Source: Symbiodinium natans
Lineage: Eukaryota; Sar; Dinophyceae; Suessiales; Symbiodiniaceae
NCBI GenBank assembly: GCA_905221605.1
Contig: CAJNDS010002379.1
Coordinates: forward strand, 1,137,001 to 1,201,000
DNA: 64,000 nucleotides
Reading direction: 5' to 3'
Both the position numbers and the translations under genes were made by a program. Of the stretch, positions 1 through 11,408 are shown in pieces. Each line of letters opens with the position of its first letter. The stretch's first letter is position 1. Below the pieces are notes generated by a model. It searched no databases, was not told the DNA's origin, and saw nothing but the letters and a program-made list of their open reading frames with translations.

Positions 1-600
1 TATGTCATTTTTGTAGAGAAGATATAACTAGTTAGCATTTATCGATTACCTATCAACATGTTGTCTTGGCAGCCAAATGTTTAAAGGAGAAACCTGGCTT
101 TTCATGGCCTGCATCCACTTTTCTGGTTTTATTTTTGGTGATGATGGAAAAAACATATGTCGTTTTCCTCGTGAGAACAAGGGGTGATTCTGGCATCGGC
201 CACACACACAGCAGCCGAGACAAGATCAGGAATGTCTACATGCAGGAAAGCAATTTCCTTCAAGCAGGATGGCCTATATAGGTCATGTTGCTTCTTGGTC
301 TTTGGTTTTCCTGCCATGGCATGCATGCCCATTGGGTTTGCAGGAGGCTGCTGCAGGCATTCCATGTGTGAAAAGCTTGCCAGGAACAGAGGAAACATGT
401 GCGAACAGAAGCCATGCTGGCTCTTCAGAGAATTTCAGGAGTCGACATCAGTGATGTAGATGTCTAGCAAGGAGACATAGAAGTGCATGTTGAATTCCAT
501 GCGAGTGCATTGCATGGTGGGGAAGACCACTGTCTTTTTTTTGGACACTCATATTTCATGAATTACAGATTGCAGCGGCGAGCATGCGTAGAAGAAGCCT
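1..600. other. unique sequence, no gene recognised
   Basis: Moderate-GC sequence with several overlapping open frames of 60-90 codons on both strands, none with recognisable motifs. No repeat structure is visible before the telomeric tract that starts near 604. I see no convincing coding region. Confidence 0.5.
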
Positions 601-603
601 GAA

Positions 604-712
604 TTGGCTTAGGGTTCAGGGTTTTTTCTCCCTAAACCCTAAACCCTCAACCCTCAACCCTGAACCCTAAACCCTAAACCTTAAACTCTAAACCCGAAAC
701 CCTTAACCCTAC
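604..712. repeat. degenerate CCCTAAA telomere-type tract
   Basis: A GGGTTCAGGG start is followed by CCCTAAACCCTAAA and variants (CCCTCAA, CCCTGAA, CCTTAAA). It is an interstitial, decayed telomeric repeat. Confidence 0.85.
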
Positions 713-1073
713 ACCGAGCCCCAGCCCAGAGACACAAAGCCTAGAAACCCCCACAGCTTGAAGACATTATTAGCCGGAGTCGTCGAGTGCTGCCTTGTAT
801 TCAAAGCCAGTTTTGTGGCTATACTGATTCTTGTGAATGGGATTCACGGAGTGTTTGCTTGGTTTGGAAGGCCGGTGTGGTGGCTGTCATTCCAAAGCCT
901 GTTTTGTGGCTGTCGGGCTTTTTTGTTTTTTTCCATCGCGACGGGTTTGCCAGTGCATACTGTCCTGTTGATGCTTGCATGGCTTTTTTATTGTTCGAAG
1001 GCACTTGTGCTTCCAGAAATACTAACATCACAAGCAAATAAGCAGAATGTCACGGTTCATGGTCCTGAAAGCT
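713..1073. other. unique sequence, no gene recognised
   Basis: There is a 110-codon plus-strand open frame (758-1090) rich in hydrophobic residues, and an overlapping frame of similar length. Neither has a recognisable domain or splice context, so no gene is called. Confidence 0.4.
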
Positions 1074-1262
1074 TAGGTTTAAGTTTTTGAACCTAATTTC
1101 TGGTTTTTGGATTTTAGGTTCAAATTCTTAAACCTAATTTCCAGTTTTTGGATTTTAGGTTCAAATTTTTGAACCTAATTTCCCTTTTTTGGATTTTAGG
1201 TTTAAGAATTTGAACCTAAAATCCAGAAACCAGAAATTAGGTTTAAATTCTTGAACCTAACT
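1074..1262. repeat. palindromic tandem repeat, about 41-bp unit
   Basis: Three direct units begin near 1074, 1118 and 1159. Each contains a self-complementary core (GGTTCAAATT...GAACC) followed by CTAATTTC and TTTTTGGATTTTA. From about 1199 the sequence runs back as the reverse complement (AACCTAAAATCCAG...GAAATTAGGTT), so the whole block can fold into one large hairpin as well as three small ones. AT-rich and noncoding. Confidence 0.8.
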
Positions 1263-1835
1263 TGCCGTGGCCTCTAACGACGGCTCCAAAGGAGCCTAGA
1301 GATTGGAGCCTTGCCATGGCCAGCTCGTCGACGTCTCAGCTTAGTGTTTTCTACATTCAAGACTCACATGGGCAAAAAAACAAAAAAGCCATCCCTGCCC
1401 AGGTCGTCAAACCAAACATACGAGGAGAAAGAAAAGAAAGACGACAGAAGGAGGAACATAAGGGGAGGGTCCGGTTGTCTCGGGTTCCGGCATGGGGCTG
1501 TTGTGTGCAGGGTTCTCTCGGTTTCGGCTTTATGTGGAGGGTTGAGGATGTTGCTAGCCTAGGTGTTCAGTGCTCAAGCTTGTGGTTTAGGGTTTAGGGT
1601 TTAGGGTTGAGGGTCGAGGGTCGAGGGTTCAGGGTTTAGGGCTTAGGGTTCAAACGTGCAGTACTTGTAGTACGTCGTACACCCAGCATGCCAACAAGCC
1701 GCCCTGGCGGTACATACAGCAAGGCCAACAAAGCCTTGACTTGCAGAAACTTCTCGTCACCAACAGCACAGTTTATACCTCTAGCTTCGTGATCTTGCCC
1801 GGTGGAGCTCTCAATGGGAGCGTGGGCGACTGCAG
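1263..1835. other. unique sequence with a short TTTAGGG tract
   Basis: Contains a telomere-type tract at about 1583-1650 (TTTAGGG with GGGTCGA variants). The rest is unassigned. 1741-1800 may belong with the candidate exon that follows, but its frame is not fixed by any recognisable motif. Confidence 0.4.
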
Positions 1836-1919
1836 GCCCCGTTCGGGGCCGACGGCTCGCAGTACTGCCTCATCCAGCTCTATAAATTCGGCACTTACCA
1901 GAAGTTCAAATTTTCGCAG
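1836..1919 (+). CDS. candidate internal exon, unknown protein
   Basis: A 28-codon open block is bounded by CTGCAG before and by CAG|GTTGTG after, i.e. an AG acceptor and a GT donor in phase 0. The translation includes DGSQYCLIQLYKFGTYQ, an amphipathic, protein-like composition unlike the repeat-derived frames around it. The pattern vaguely recalls WGR-type domains (aromatic/IQL core), but this is not strong enough to assign. Other short CAG-bounded pieces follow (about 2001-2036, 2189 onward), so it may be part of a spliced plus-strand gene. Confidence 0.3.
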
Positions 1920-2460
1920 GTTGTGGACTTCTCAAGAGCAGCAGGCTGCAGTGCCTGTGAGACAGATTCTCAGCGCAGTCACATACACATCCTTGCAGGA
2001 TGGCATTCTCACCTTGATTCCCTCCCATTTGCAGTGAAGGTGCCAAAAGATATTCCTTTCGTTCAGATCGCTTCATTGTTTCTTGAACATCTTGCTGCTT
2101 GTAGTGCATTCTCATGAGACAAGCCAGACTTTGGCTTTGTGAACTGACTTGTATACAGGACGCCCCCATCAGCATTCTTCTTCAAGCCAGAAAATTGGCT
2201 TTTCAAAACAAAAATTTGTATTCCAACTGTGTATGAAATCTCCTTATACAAAGGCATGGCCATGCTTGCTGAAACTGTGTTTTCCCATGTTTGATATCTC
2301 ATGTTAACTAGTTATATCTATAGTTATAAGTAGATAGCTAACTCTTTTAAATTGCATAACTAGTTACTAACACCCAGGCCCATTAAAGTAACCGCACTCA
2401 CTGAGTCCCCTGATCCTTCAAGTACAATGGTCGGGGGGCTGAGAGTGGCCAGCGGCGGGT
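1920..2460. other. unique sequence, no gene recognised
   Basis: Includes AT-rich TAACTAGTTATA-type short palindromes near 2305-2365. Small open frames occur on both strands but none can be supported. Confidence 0.4.
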
Positions 2461-5400
2461 TGAGGATGTAATTCGAGATTTAGGGTCTTAGGGTCTAGGC
2501 TTCAAGGCTCAAGGTTTAGGGTGAGGGCTGAGGGCTTAGGGTTTAGGGTTTCCCAAGGCCAGCAGACTTAACACTCCCACGAACCTGCAGCCGCATCATG
2601 GGCAACGGGAGCGATCAGGGCATCCCCCAAAGATGGTTTGGGGTTTATAGGCTTTAGGGTTTAGGGCCTAAAGTTTGGGGGTTAGGGTTTAGGGTTTAGG
2701 GTTTAGGGTTCAGGCTTCAGGGTAACCTGCATGCCCCAAGCTGTGTACGTGTGAGAACCCTTTAGGGCAAATGGGATGATGCAAAAACCCAAACCCCCCC
2801 ACCCAAACCAAAACAACACCCAGCCCTGAACCCTCGACCTAGGTAGGGTTTAGGGTTTAGGGTTTAGGGTTTAGGGTTTAGGGTTTAGGGTTTAGGGTTT
2901 AGGGTTTAGGGTTTAGGGTTTAAGGTTTAGGGTTTAGGGTTTAGGGTTTAGGGTTATCACCCCATCCCGAATCTCTGCGCCCCCCAAGCCCTAAGCCGCA
3001 TACACCACGAACCCGAAAAGACAAATACAACCTTTAAAGGTTGACATGTGCGAAGTCTTGAGCCCTGGGCCCTGGGGGGGGGGGGTTCGGTCGGAGGCAG
3101 TTTCAGGGTTAGGTTTAGGGTTTAGGGTTTAGGGTTTAGGGTTTAGGGTTTAGGGTTTAGGGTTTAGGGTTTAGGGTTTAGGGTTTAGGGTTTAGGGTTT
3201 AGGGTTTAGGGTTTAGGGTTTCACCCTAAATCCTAAATCCTAAACGTTTACCCTGAACTGCGGCTCTGGGACTGAAGATCCTAGGTAGTTGTAAGCATGC
3301 CCGAGAGGAAAGGCTGGGGTTCCTCAAAACCCCAAACTGTCATAGGGGGTTGGGGTTTAGGGCTTAGGGCTTAGGGCTTAGGGCGTAGGGCTTAGGGCTT
3401 AGGGCTTAGGGCTTAGGGCTTAGGGCTGAGGGCTTAGGGCTTAGGGCTTAGGGCTTAGGGTTTAGGGCTTAGGGTTTAGGGTTTAGGGCTTAGGGCTTAG
3501 GGCTTAGGGTTTAGGGTCCAGGGTTTAGGGTTTGGGGTTTGGGGTTTGGGGTTTGGGGTGGCATGGGTAGCTAGACGAAAGGTGAAACCCCAAGCGAAGT
3601 GTCCCAAGCGCCGGAGTCCTGCGGTGTCGTCAGAGACCAGCTGGTCACTGCCTGACGAGGCGGCCTGGCTTTGGCGTAGGGGCTGTTGGGCCTTTTCGGC
3701 GTTCAGAGGTTTAGGGTTTAGGGTTTAGGGTTTAGGGATTAAGGTTTAGGGATTAAGGTTTAGGGGTTTAGGGTTTAGGGTTTGGGGATAAAAGGTTTAG
3801 GGTTTAGGGTTTGGGGTTTAGGGTTTAGGGTTTAGGGTTTAGGGTTTAGGGTTTAGGGTTTAGGGTTTTGAGGGAGGGGGTCTAGGGTTTTGCGAACCCT
3901 AAACCCTAAACCCTCAACCCTAAACTCCATGTGGTACAGGGCTTAGGAGGCTTTTTTTAAGAGGGGTCTGTAGGCCTGAAGGGGTTTCGGGCTTAGGGGA
4001 TTTCAAAGCTTCTTGGGAGGGCTTGGGAGGTTCGGGGCTCGGGTTTAGTGTAGCAGTCCCTTAAGTGCACCAAGAACGCTGAAAGCCAACTTGTCAACTC
4101 CAGCACCCTTGATTCCTACACCCTTCACACTGCGCCCTAGATCTCTCAAAACCCTAAACCCTAGAACCCTAGAACCCTACACCCTAAACCCTAAACTTAA
4201 AGCCCCAAATCTTATGCCCGAAGCCCTAAACCCAAATCCGAAGCCCGGCACCCCTAAACCCTAAACCCTAAACCCTCAATTCCCCAAAAAAATCCTGAAA
4301 CCCTGCTCACGTAAATCCATCACCCAACAAAACCCGTGAACCCTGAGCCTGGAATGTGGAACACTCATCCAAGAAGCAAATCCCCTGAACATTTCCTTAA
4401 TGACCCAGTAGCAATATTAATAGGGTTTAGGGTTCAGGGGTTAGGGTTTACTAGAGCCGTTTACAGAGGGGGGAGCGGGGTTCTCTAATTCATCCTCAAT
4501 GAAGGTACATACCCTAAACCTTCAACCCTACTTCTAACCCACAGACCCTACTTCTCGCAACCCATCAACTTCCACATATCGTTTAGGCCCATGAAGGCCC
4601 CCAGCTTTGAGCAGAACCACGGGTTTAGAGGTCGGGGTTTACGGGGGTCAGGGCTTCGGGGGGTAGGGTTTTGAGGGCGCCCAAGGCAACGGGCCGCGGG
4701 ATTTGTTTTGGGGTTTAGGGTTTAGGGTTTAGGGTTTAGGGTTTTGGGTTTTGGGTTTTGGGTTTTGGGTTTTTGGGTTTAGGGGTCTGGGGTTTCGGGG
4801 GTTTAGGGCTGAGGAACTTTGTTTAAGCTGCAGGGTTGAGGACTTCCAAACCTTCGAGCGCCCCAAGATCCGAAGAACCTTAAACCCCAAGCACTAAAGC
4901 CCGTAAAAGCAAACCCCTAAACCCGAAACTTCCTAAACCCTAAACCCTAAACCCTAAACCCTAAACCCTAAACCCTAAACCCTAAACCCTAAACCCTAAA
5001 CCTGACCCCTTAAAAGCCCAAAGACCCCCCCGGCCCGGAGACCGCGGCCTTCGCTTTGTTCTTGCTGGACTTCTTCTGTGGTGCAGCTTCCGGCTTAAGG
5101 GTTTAGGGTTTAGGGTTTAGGGTTTAGGGGTCTAGGGTTTAGGGGTTTAGGGGTTTAGGGCTTTAAGGGTTTAGGGGTTTAGAGCTTAGGGTTTAGGGGT
5201 TTAGGGTTTAGGGTTTTAGGGCTTAGGGGTTTAGGGGTTTAGGGTTTAGGGTTTAGGGTTTAGGGTTTAGGGTTTAGGGTTTAGGGTTTAGGGTTTAGGG
5301 TTTAGGGTTTAGGGTTTAGGGTTTAGGGTCATGCAACACTCAAACTTGGTCAAAGACGTGGAGTGCGTGTTTGACCGCGTGGCCCTGCGAAAGGAACGAA

Positions 5401-6842
5401 AGACCCGAGACTTGGCACGAGGGCTTAGGGTTTAGGGTCTAGGGTCTAGGGTCTAGGGTTTAGGGTTTAGGGTTTAGGGTTTAGGGTTTAGGGTTTAGGG
5501 TTTAGGGTTTAGGGTTTAGGGATACTAGAATCCCCTAAACTGTACGAGTACACGGGGCATGGGCACCCTCCAACCCTTAATCCTCAAGCTCAAAACCGAC
5601 ACCCTCACATGCAGCCTGGGCCCCGAAGCCTTACATGCTCATGAACCAGTTTAGGGTTTAGGGTTTAGGGTTTTGGGTTTAGGGTTTAGGGTTTAGGGTT
5701 TAAGGTTTGGGGTTCAGGGTTTAGGGTTCAGGGTTCAGGGTTTAGGGTTCTAAAGTCTCCTCACCCATCTTGCTGACAGCCTGACAAAAGCCACCTACCT
5801 ACAATGCCCATGAACCTTCACGCATCCCGAACGAAAACTGCGCTGAAATCCACCCATGAACCTTCAAACCTTAAGCCCTGAACCCGAAACCCGAAACCCG
5901 AAAACCCGAAAACCGAAAACCGAAACCCGAAACCCAAAACCCATCCTGCGCAGCAGCAGCCTCTTGTTTGTGCTGCAGGGTTAAGATTCAGGGCTCAGGG
6001 TTACAGGGCTTCAGACGGTTCAGGGCTTCGGGCTCGTACGCGTTTATTTAAGCCCTAAACCCTAACCCGAAACCCTAAACCCTAAACCCTAGGAGGTCTG
6101 GGGTCAGGGCAGCCATGACTGGAGAGCAGATGGCATTTTTTCGGACCCGTAGAGTTCACGGCTTCTGTTACAAACAACGAAGCGTGTTGGAGGACCTTGG
6201 GAGGGGTTTAGGATTTAGGGTTTAGGGTTTGGGGAGAATTTTTCGGGGTTTCGGGCCGGGGGGGTAAGGTTTACGGCAGTTTACGGTTTTCGGTCATGCC
6301 ACAACCAATACGGTGCGTATGAGCTTGCCTACACCCTAAGCCCCACCTCCAAACCCAAAAAACTGGCCCTAAACTGCAACCGCAGCCAACTTTGAACCAG
6401 CCTTGGTCTTTCCAGCAGCTTGCGAGGCCTCGGGCAGGGTCCCGAGATGTTGTGAGCTTGTGGGGCTTTAGGCTTTAGGCTTTGGGTTTGTCAGCGAACC
6501 CCCACAAAAAAATGCGAATCATAAAACCCTCCCTGAGCCACATCAATGTTCTACCCTAGCTGGACCCTCTAGAGCACCCCTCTCAAGAACCTGCAGCCAA
6601 TCCCTAAACCCTAAACCCTAAACCCTAAACCCTAAACCCTAAACCCTAAACCCTAAACCCTAAACCCTAAACCCTAAACCCTAAACCCTAAACCCTAAAC
6701 CCTAAACCCTAAACCCTAAACCCTAAACCCTGAACCCTAAACCCTGAACTCTAAACCCTAAACCCTAAACCCTAAACACTACACCCGAAACCCTAACCCT
6801 AAACCCTGAACCCTAAACCTGAAACCCTAAACCCTAAACCCT
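2461..6842. repeat. field of interstitial telomere-type tracts
   Basis: TTTAGGG runs (plus orientation) at about 2475-2730, 2846-2956, 3108-3222, 3708-3870, 4715-4770, 5100-5330 and 5425-5520. CCCTAAA runs (opposite orientation) at about 4926-5001 and 6601-6842. A homogenised variant, GGGCTTA, fills about 3358-3500. Decayed copies (CCCGAAA, GGTTTTG, CCCTGAA) lie between. Islands of 60-150 bp of non-repeat DNA separate the tracts; some could be exons. The change of orientation and the embedded unique DNA show this is not a chromosome end. Confidence 0.9.
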
Positions 6843-6915
6843 TTGAGAATGTGTGCGTTTTGCCAAAAAAAAGGCGCGGCCGGGCCTTCAGCGCCTCTGA
6901 CTTCGTGCGCGCCAT
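4066..6915 (-). CDS. possible spliced minus-strand gene, K/A-rich (weak)
   Basis: Four minus-strand islands between telomeric tracts are open and protein-like. A start at 6915 begins MARTKSEALKARP. A piece at about 6470-6400 has AAGKTKAGSKLAA, and one at about 5097-5040 has APQKKSSKNKAKAA. A piece at 4129-4066 has an AG acceptor and reads GAGVDKLAFSVLGALKG. Lysine/alanine-rich tails would suit a nuclear or DNA-binding protein, but the islands are short, other frames are also open, and I recognise no domain. Joining them into one gene is inference. Confidence 0.15.
5332..5425 (+). CDS. candidate exon, unknown protein (weak)
   Basis: An island between two TTTAGGG tracts, open on the plus strand from an ATG at 5332. 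It contains VKDVECVFDRVALRKERK, a charged helix-like segment. The frame runs into the following telomeric repeat, so the 3' border is unknown. No domain recognised. Confidence 0.2.
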
Positions 6916-6989
6916 GAGGCTGGGAGGCAGCCGCTGAGCCCTCAACGTCTTACACGCACCCAGGAGGCCCCAATACGCCCTCTTTAAGG

Positions 6990-8100
6990 AATAGACCTTA
7001 AACAAATAAGCTTCAGGAATATGTACAGTAAAAAATATGGAAGGGCCGTTGATATGGTTGTAGCTTTACAAATACCTAAGGACCATGTTAATATGACTGA
7101 AGGCATGCTCCTGAAAAAGGAATGGGGCTCTTTGGGCAGTCCCAGTATACGATCCTTGTTGGCGACCTAGAACTTTAGCTTGGTACTCTCGCAACTCCCA
7201 AATGAAAAAAAACACCGGGCTCCCTGGTGGCACGAAGCTTAGGCCAAGAGCGGACGCCACATGAAAGAGTTTAGGGAACGGCTTTGGTTGTGCTTAAAAC
7301 GGCGAAACGGCAACCAGAGAAGTCAAACACAACTTGTTCGGGTTCGCTCCAATTCATCCGGAGCTGACCGAAAAGCGAAAAACACATGAAGAGCGCAAAT
7401 CGTCTCTTGCGCCGTCCAATCACATCGACACTCATGAAACGGATCGTTCACATCGACACGCAAACCCTTCGCTGACTCCGTCTGCAGGCTTCTCGTAGGG
7501 TTATGTGCAAAAGGTTATAAATCGTCGAAAACCCTGCTGACTCCTCAAAACACCCTAAAAACCCTAAAGGTATGCGGGCACAGCAAAGCGCATGCAACGA
7601 CTCCACCAGAAAATTCCCAAGCGACTCGATTCTCTGTCTTATGCTAGATTGGGCTGTACTTTCTTTGCCATACTGTACTGCACTGCACAGTGCTACAGGG
7701 CATGGTTTTTGATTTGTATTCTTGGGTTGCGTTGTGTCAGTGGGGTTCGGTATGTTTGTGTTTGTCTTGCAAAAAGTTAGTAAGGCTCATTTTGTTTTCA
7801 GCTCGTTTCGCTGCCAATGCCTTCCAAACAGAGAAAATGAAAAATCTCTTTTTCAGGGGGGCTCGGAAAGTAACAATTTGCAGCAAGATTTGATGAGATC
7901 AACACGGTCAATGTATTTGCAAAAAAATAGTATTCGTTTTTTTTTCGGAAGGTTCGTTGTGCTCATCAAACAAGGTCTTGTTTCGCTTCTTTTTCAAGCG
8001 AACTGCAAGAAAAATGTCGCAAAGTTTGACGAACCAGTGCATTTGATTTTTGTGGTTGTCAAGATTAATTGTCTTGATTTTCTTTGGCGGTGATTTCTGT
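6990..8100. other. unique sequence, no gene recognised
   Basis: About 1.1 kb without telomeric repeats. Overlapping open frames of 60-120 codons occur on both strands (e.g. 7722-8093 plus, 7066-7260 minus), but none shows a motif and the sequence has T-rich runs. No gene is supported. Confidence 0.4.
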
Positions 8101-8111
8101 GTCTTGCAGTT

Positions 8112-8205
8112 TCTGTCTACAACTACGACTACGATTACGACTACGATTACGAGTACAACTACGACTGCGACTACTACAACGACGACGAGAACTACTACTA
8201 CGTGC
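8112..8205. repeat. ACTACG-type trinucleotide array
   Basis: ACTACGACTACGATTACG repeats and variants. They create long low-complexity open frames on both strands (Thr- or Arg-rich) that should not be read as genes. Confidence 0.85.
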
Positions 8206-8431
8206 AAAGCTGCCGTTTGCCCGCGCCCTTTTTCTGGAGGCACACAAAACATGTGCAGGCGCATTGTTTCCGGAGTTGGGACGTTCACAAACATTGCTTT
8301 CTTTTTCTGTTTTCTTTTTCCTTCTTTTGTTCATAAACGACCACCCTCTGCGGTTGTCGCTGGGTTGGAATTTTGGAAGGGGGCGGGTTGCCCGCGCTCT
8401 TTGTCTGGAGGTGCGCAGGCGCGAAGTTTGT

Positions 8432-8690
8432 GGCCCTAAACCCTCAACCCCAAACCCCAAACCCCAAACCCCAAACCCTAAACCCTGAACCCTAAGCCCT
8501 AAACCCTAAACCCTAAACCCTAACCCCTAAACCTAAACCCTAAAAACCCTAACCCCTAACCCCTAACCCCTAAACCCTAAACCCTAACCCCTAAACCCTA
8601 AACCCTAACCCTAAAGCCCTAACCCTAAACCCGTAACCCTAAACCCTAAACCCTAAACCCTAAACCCTATGCTGGTGGGCAAACCGCACT
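8432..8690. repeat. CCCTAAA telomere-type tract
   Basis: About 260 bp of CCCTAAA with CCCCAAA and CCCCTAA variants, directly abutting a CTACCA microsatellite. Confidence 0.9.
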
Positions 8691-8790
8691 ACCACTACCA
8701 CTACCACTACCACTACCACTACTCCTACTACTACTACTACTGCTGCTACTACTACTACTACTACGACGACGACGACAACTACGACGTCCA
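8691..8790. repeat. CTACCA / CTA microsatellite
   Basis: CACTAC repeats change to CTACTACTA and then ACGACGACG. Low complexity, noncoding. Confidence 0.85.
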
Positions 8791-9009
8791 AGTCTGCTTT
8801 CAAGTTTGTCATGCGTTGCCGACTTGCAAAAGAAAGTCGATGCCAATTTTTTTTAAATTCAAAAATGTTTGAAGCAAAGATCCGTCCCGGCCTGCGCACC
8901 ATGGCCAAGAATTTTGCATCAATCGCAGCAGTGGCAGGTGGTCGGTCGAAAATAGAAGCAATCGGTTGCAGTAGAAATCGTAATTGTAACAGTCGTAGAA
9001 GTCGCAGTT

Positions 9010-9233
9010 GTGAAGTAGAAGTAGAAGTAGAAGTAGAAATAAAAGTAGAAATAAAAGTAGAAATAAAAGTAGAAATAAAAGTAGAAATAAAAGTAGAAAT
9101 AGAAGTAGAAGTAAAAGTAGAAGTAGAAGTAGAAGTAATAATAGTCGTAGTTGTAGTAGTAGTAAGTAGTAGAAGTAAGCAGTAGTAGCAGTAGTAGTAG
9201 TAGTAGCAGTAGTAGTAGTAGTAATAGTAGTAA

Positions 9234-9285
<52 letters not shown>

Positions 9286-9365
9286 TGTCGTTGTTGTTGT
9301 TGTTGTTGTAGTTGTAATAGTTGTAGTAATAATAGTAGTAGTAGTAATAATAATAGTAGTGGTAA

Positions 9366-9439
<74 letters not shown>

Positions 9440-9440
9440 A

Positions 9441-9478
<38 letters not shown>

Positions 9479-9515
9479 ATAGTAGTAGTGGCAGTAGTAG
9501 TGGAAGTAATTAAAA
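9010..9515. repeat. long (AGT)n / AGAAGT microsatellite
   Basis: About 500 bp: GTAGAAGTAGAA and AAAGTAGAAATA blocks (9016-9140), then almost pure (TAG)n with TTG and AAT interruptions to 9515. It generates poly-Tyr, poly-Thr and poly-Val pseudo-proteins of up to about 300 codons on either strand; these are artefacts. Confidence 0.95.
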
Positions 9516-10101
9516 TTCTGCATGTGAGGGCAGGGTCCGCCTGCCCTGAGGTCTGCGGAGACTCCTTCAATGGTATGAGAAAACTAGAAGTGTTTTGGGA
9601 TTTCGTGGTTGTTCGCAAGTCGAAACAGAAAGGCTCGGGAGGCCTCGCCAAGGCCTCGCAAGCTTGCCAGCTAGAGATGTGCCTGAAACAAACTGCTGAG
9701 ATTCGCTGGAACATCACGATGCGAAGAAAGATCTTGGAGCTTAGGTGCTATCGCGACCGGGCATATTGGGATTGTAGGTTTTTAATTTGCAGATACGCAG
9801 GGAAAGGTGTCCAAAATTCAAGCAGCTGATTGCCTTGTAAGAGGTTCCACGGTGTTGTGCAACTTAAATTGGGGTCAACGGGTGGCCATTTTTTGCACAG
9901 GGTTCCTCTACAAGCCTTGACAATGCATCACCCCTGATGTCAAGCCACTTACACGAGGATGAAATATTCTGGTTCCATGTGGATGGCAAAAGTGCTGAGT
10001 CAGAGCACCGCTGTCTTGGCATCTGAAAGCCTCGAGGGGGGCGCTGCCCGCGGTTTTGCGCTGCGTTGCTTGTGGTGGATTGGTTGAGCTGCTGACGCAG
10101 T
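9516..10101. other. unique sequence, no gene recognised
   Basis: Open frames here are extensions of the (AGT)n array. Nothing recognisable before the inverted-repeat element that starts at 10102. Confidence 0.4.
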
Positions 10102-10683
10102 ACTGTGGAGGTCACTTCGGCTTCCCTACCTTTTGGAGTTGATTTCTTGCCCTCTTTTTGTGTCTTCAAATCCACACACCTTTTACCACCCGCACACTTC
10201 CACACTTGAACAACCAGCAGAACCCAGCCAACATACACGCAAATGCATACCACCCACTGAAGCCACTTTGCACCCACATAATGACACACACCACTCCATG
10301 ACACACACGACTCTGCCAAAACGCCGAAACCACAACACCACACCCATTCACAATGGAAAAAAACGAGGTAAACACACACAGACACCACTGCAAGGTCACT
10401 GTTTTTTTATTTGGTGTACTTCTAAGACTCCATGCCTCACCACCCTTTGCCCACACACTGACACTTTTTTCTGCACACTCCAACCCACTTTGCAACCACA
10501 AATGCTTACACACACACATTCACAACACTTCTGCACACTTAGAAAAAACAGCCGAAACTTATGCTCACCCAAACACTTGCTAAATGATCTGTTTGTGTTC
10601 TTTTTTGTTCAGGACGGTTTCTTGAAACCCTCTGTTTCCAAATCAACTCCAAAAGGTAGAGAAGCCGAAGTGACCTCCACAGT
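10102..10683. mobile_element. 582-bp non-autonomous element with 44-bp TIRs
   Basis: The first 44 bp (starting ACTGTGGAGGTCACTTCGG, 10102-10145) are repeated in reverse complement at 10640-10683 with a single mismatch. The interior is Thr/His-codon-rich CACA-type DNA with no transposase. No clear target duplication is visible at the edges. A related single terminus (ACTGTGAAGGTCACTGGAGC) is present near 11156. The short length and lack of a coding region fit a MITE-like element mobilised in trans; the superfamily is not assignable. Confidence 0.7.
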
Positions 10684-10738
10684 GCGAGAAAGATCGCACG
10701 CGAACAATGCAAGACTGCTTGTCTTGAATGCCAGCTAA
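10679..10738 (+). repeat. dispersed repeat, partner of 21307-21366 (inverted)
   Basis: CACAGTGCGAGAAAGATCGC and the next 40 bp recur in reverse complement at 21307-21366 with a few mismatches. The two copies therefore flank the satellite array in opposite orientation. Confidence 0.75.
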
Positions 10739-10839
10739 AGACAAGTTTAGCAAGCCAAGAACACGCGTATCGATGACGTTTTTTGTTTTCTTGAGTTGCA
10801 AACAGTATCAAATAGAAAAAATCTTGTTTGTCTGTGAGT

Positions 10840-11110
10840 TGATTTAAATTATTATTGACCCCAAATGGGTTCCAAAAGCAGCTTGATTCTGGGCACCGAA
10901 AACGGGTCCTAGATTTTGGATTTCCTGTGAGAACATACAAGGCCACCCAGGTTGGAGCCTGAACCCAAGTTTGGAAGCCATTGTTGGGCCCAGTTGCGGG
11001 TTTTTTTCACACACGGGAAGCCAGATCTGGCGAGTAAAACAAATAAGCCTCTCAGTCGGTTCCAGTCTAAGTCTTGTGTCAGTCTTTCCCCAAAATGAGA
11101 ACAGCAGGCA
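10840..11110 (+). repeat. diverged dispersed repeat, relative at 21795-22020
   Basis: Shares a series of matching blocks (GGTTCC..AAAGCAGCT, CACCCAG.TTGGAGCC, GCCAGATCTG, AAAACAAATAAG) in the same order and orientation with 21795-22020, with indels. A diverged direct repeat, noncoding as far as visible. Confidence 0.6.
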
Positions 11111-11312
11111 GCAAGGCGGCAAAGTGTGAACTTGTTTGGAACCGGAACTTTCTCTAACTGTGAAGGTCACTGGAGCTTCCCTACCTTTTCGATCAATTTT
11201 GCTGCCCCTCATCTTGGGTTTCAGATTCTCCAGGTTTTGGTGCAAGGCCTGAAGGCAGAAGAGGAGAAAAGAAGGGTGCGGACTCAACATCGGTAGAAAC
11301 TGCAGCTTGGAA

Positions 11313-11408
11313 AAGGCTTGCAACTTAACCAAGAAATCATCCCGACAAAAAACAGAGAAAACATTGAACAAAAGCAAAAGAACAATTCTGTTCACACGGG
11401 CAAAGGCA
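11313..11408 (+). repeat. direct repeat, copy at 12398-12487
   Basis: GGCTTGCAACTTAACCAAG through TTCACACGGGCAAAGG is nearly identical at both places. At 12398 it starts exactly where the second copy of the TIR element interior ends. Confidence 0.8.

Noticed and set aside
2461-6842. Chromosome-end telomere or subtelomere as explanation of the TTTAGGG tracts
   Set aside because: Tracts continue to 63 kb, switch orientation dozens of times and sit inside introns of recognisable genes; a single telomere would be terminal and in one orientation.
8660-9829. Open frames of 124-302 codons across 8660-9829 (poly-Tyr, poly-Thr, poly-Val)
   Set aside because: They are translations of the (AGT)n/(CTA)n microsatellite; no unique protein sequence or motif.
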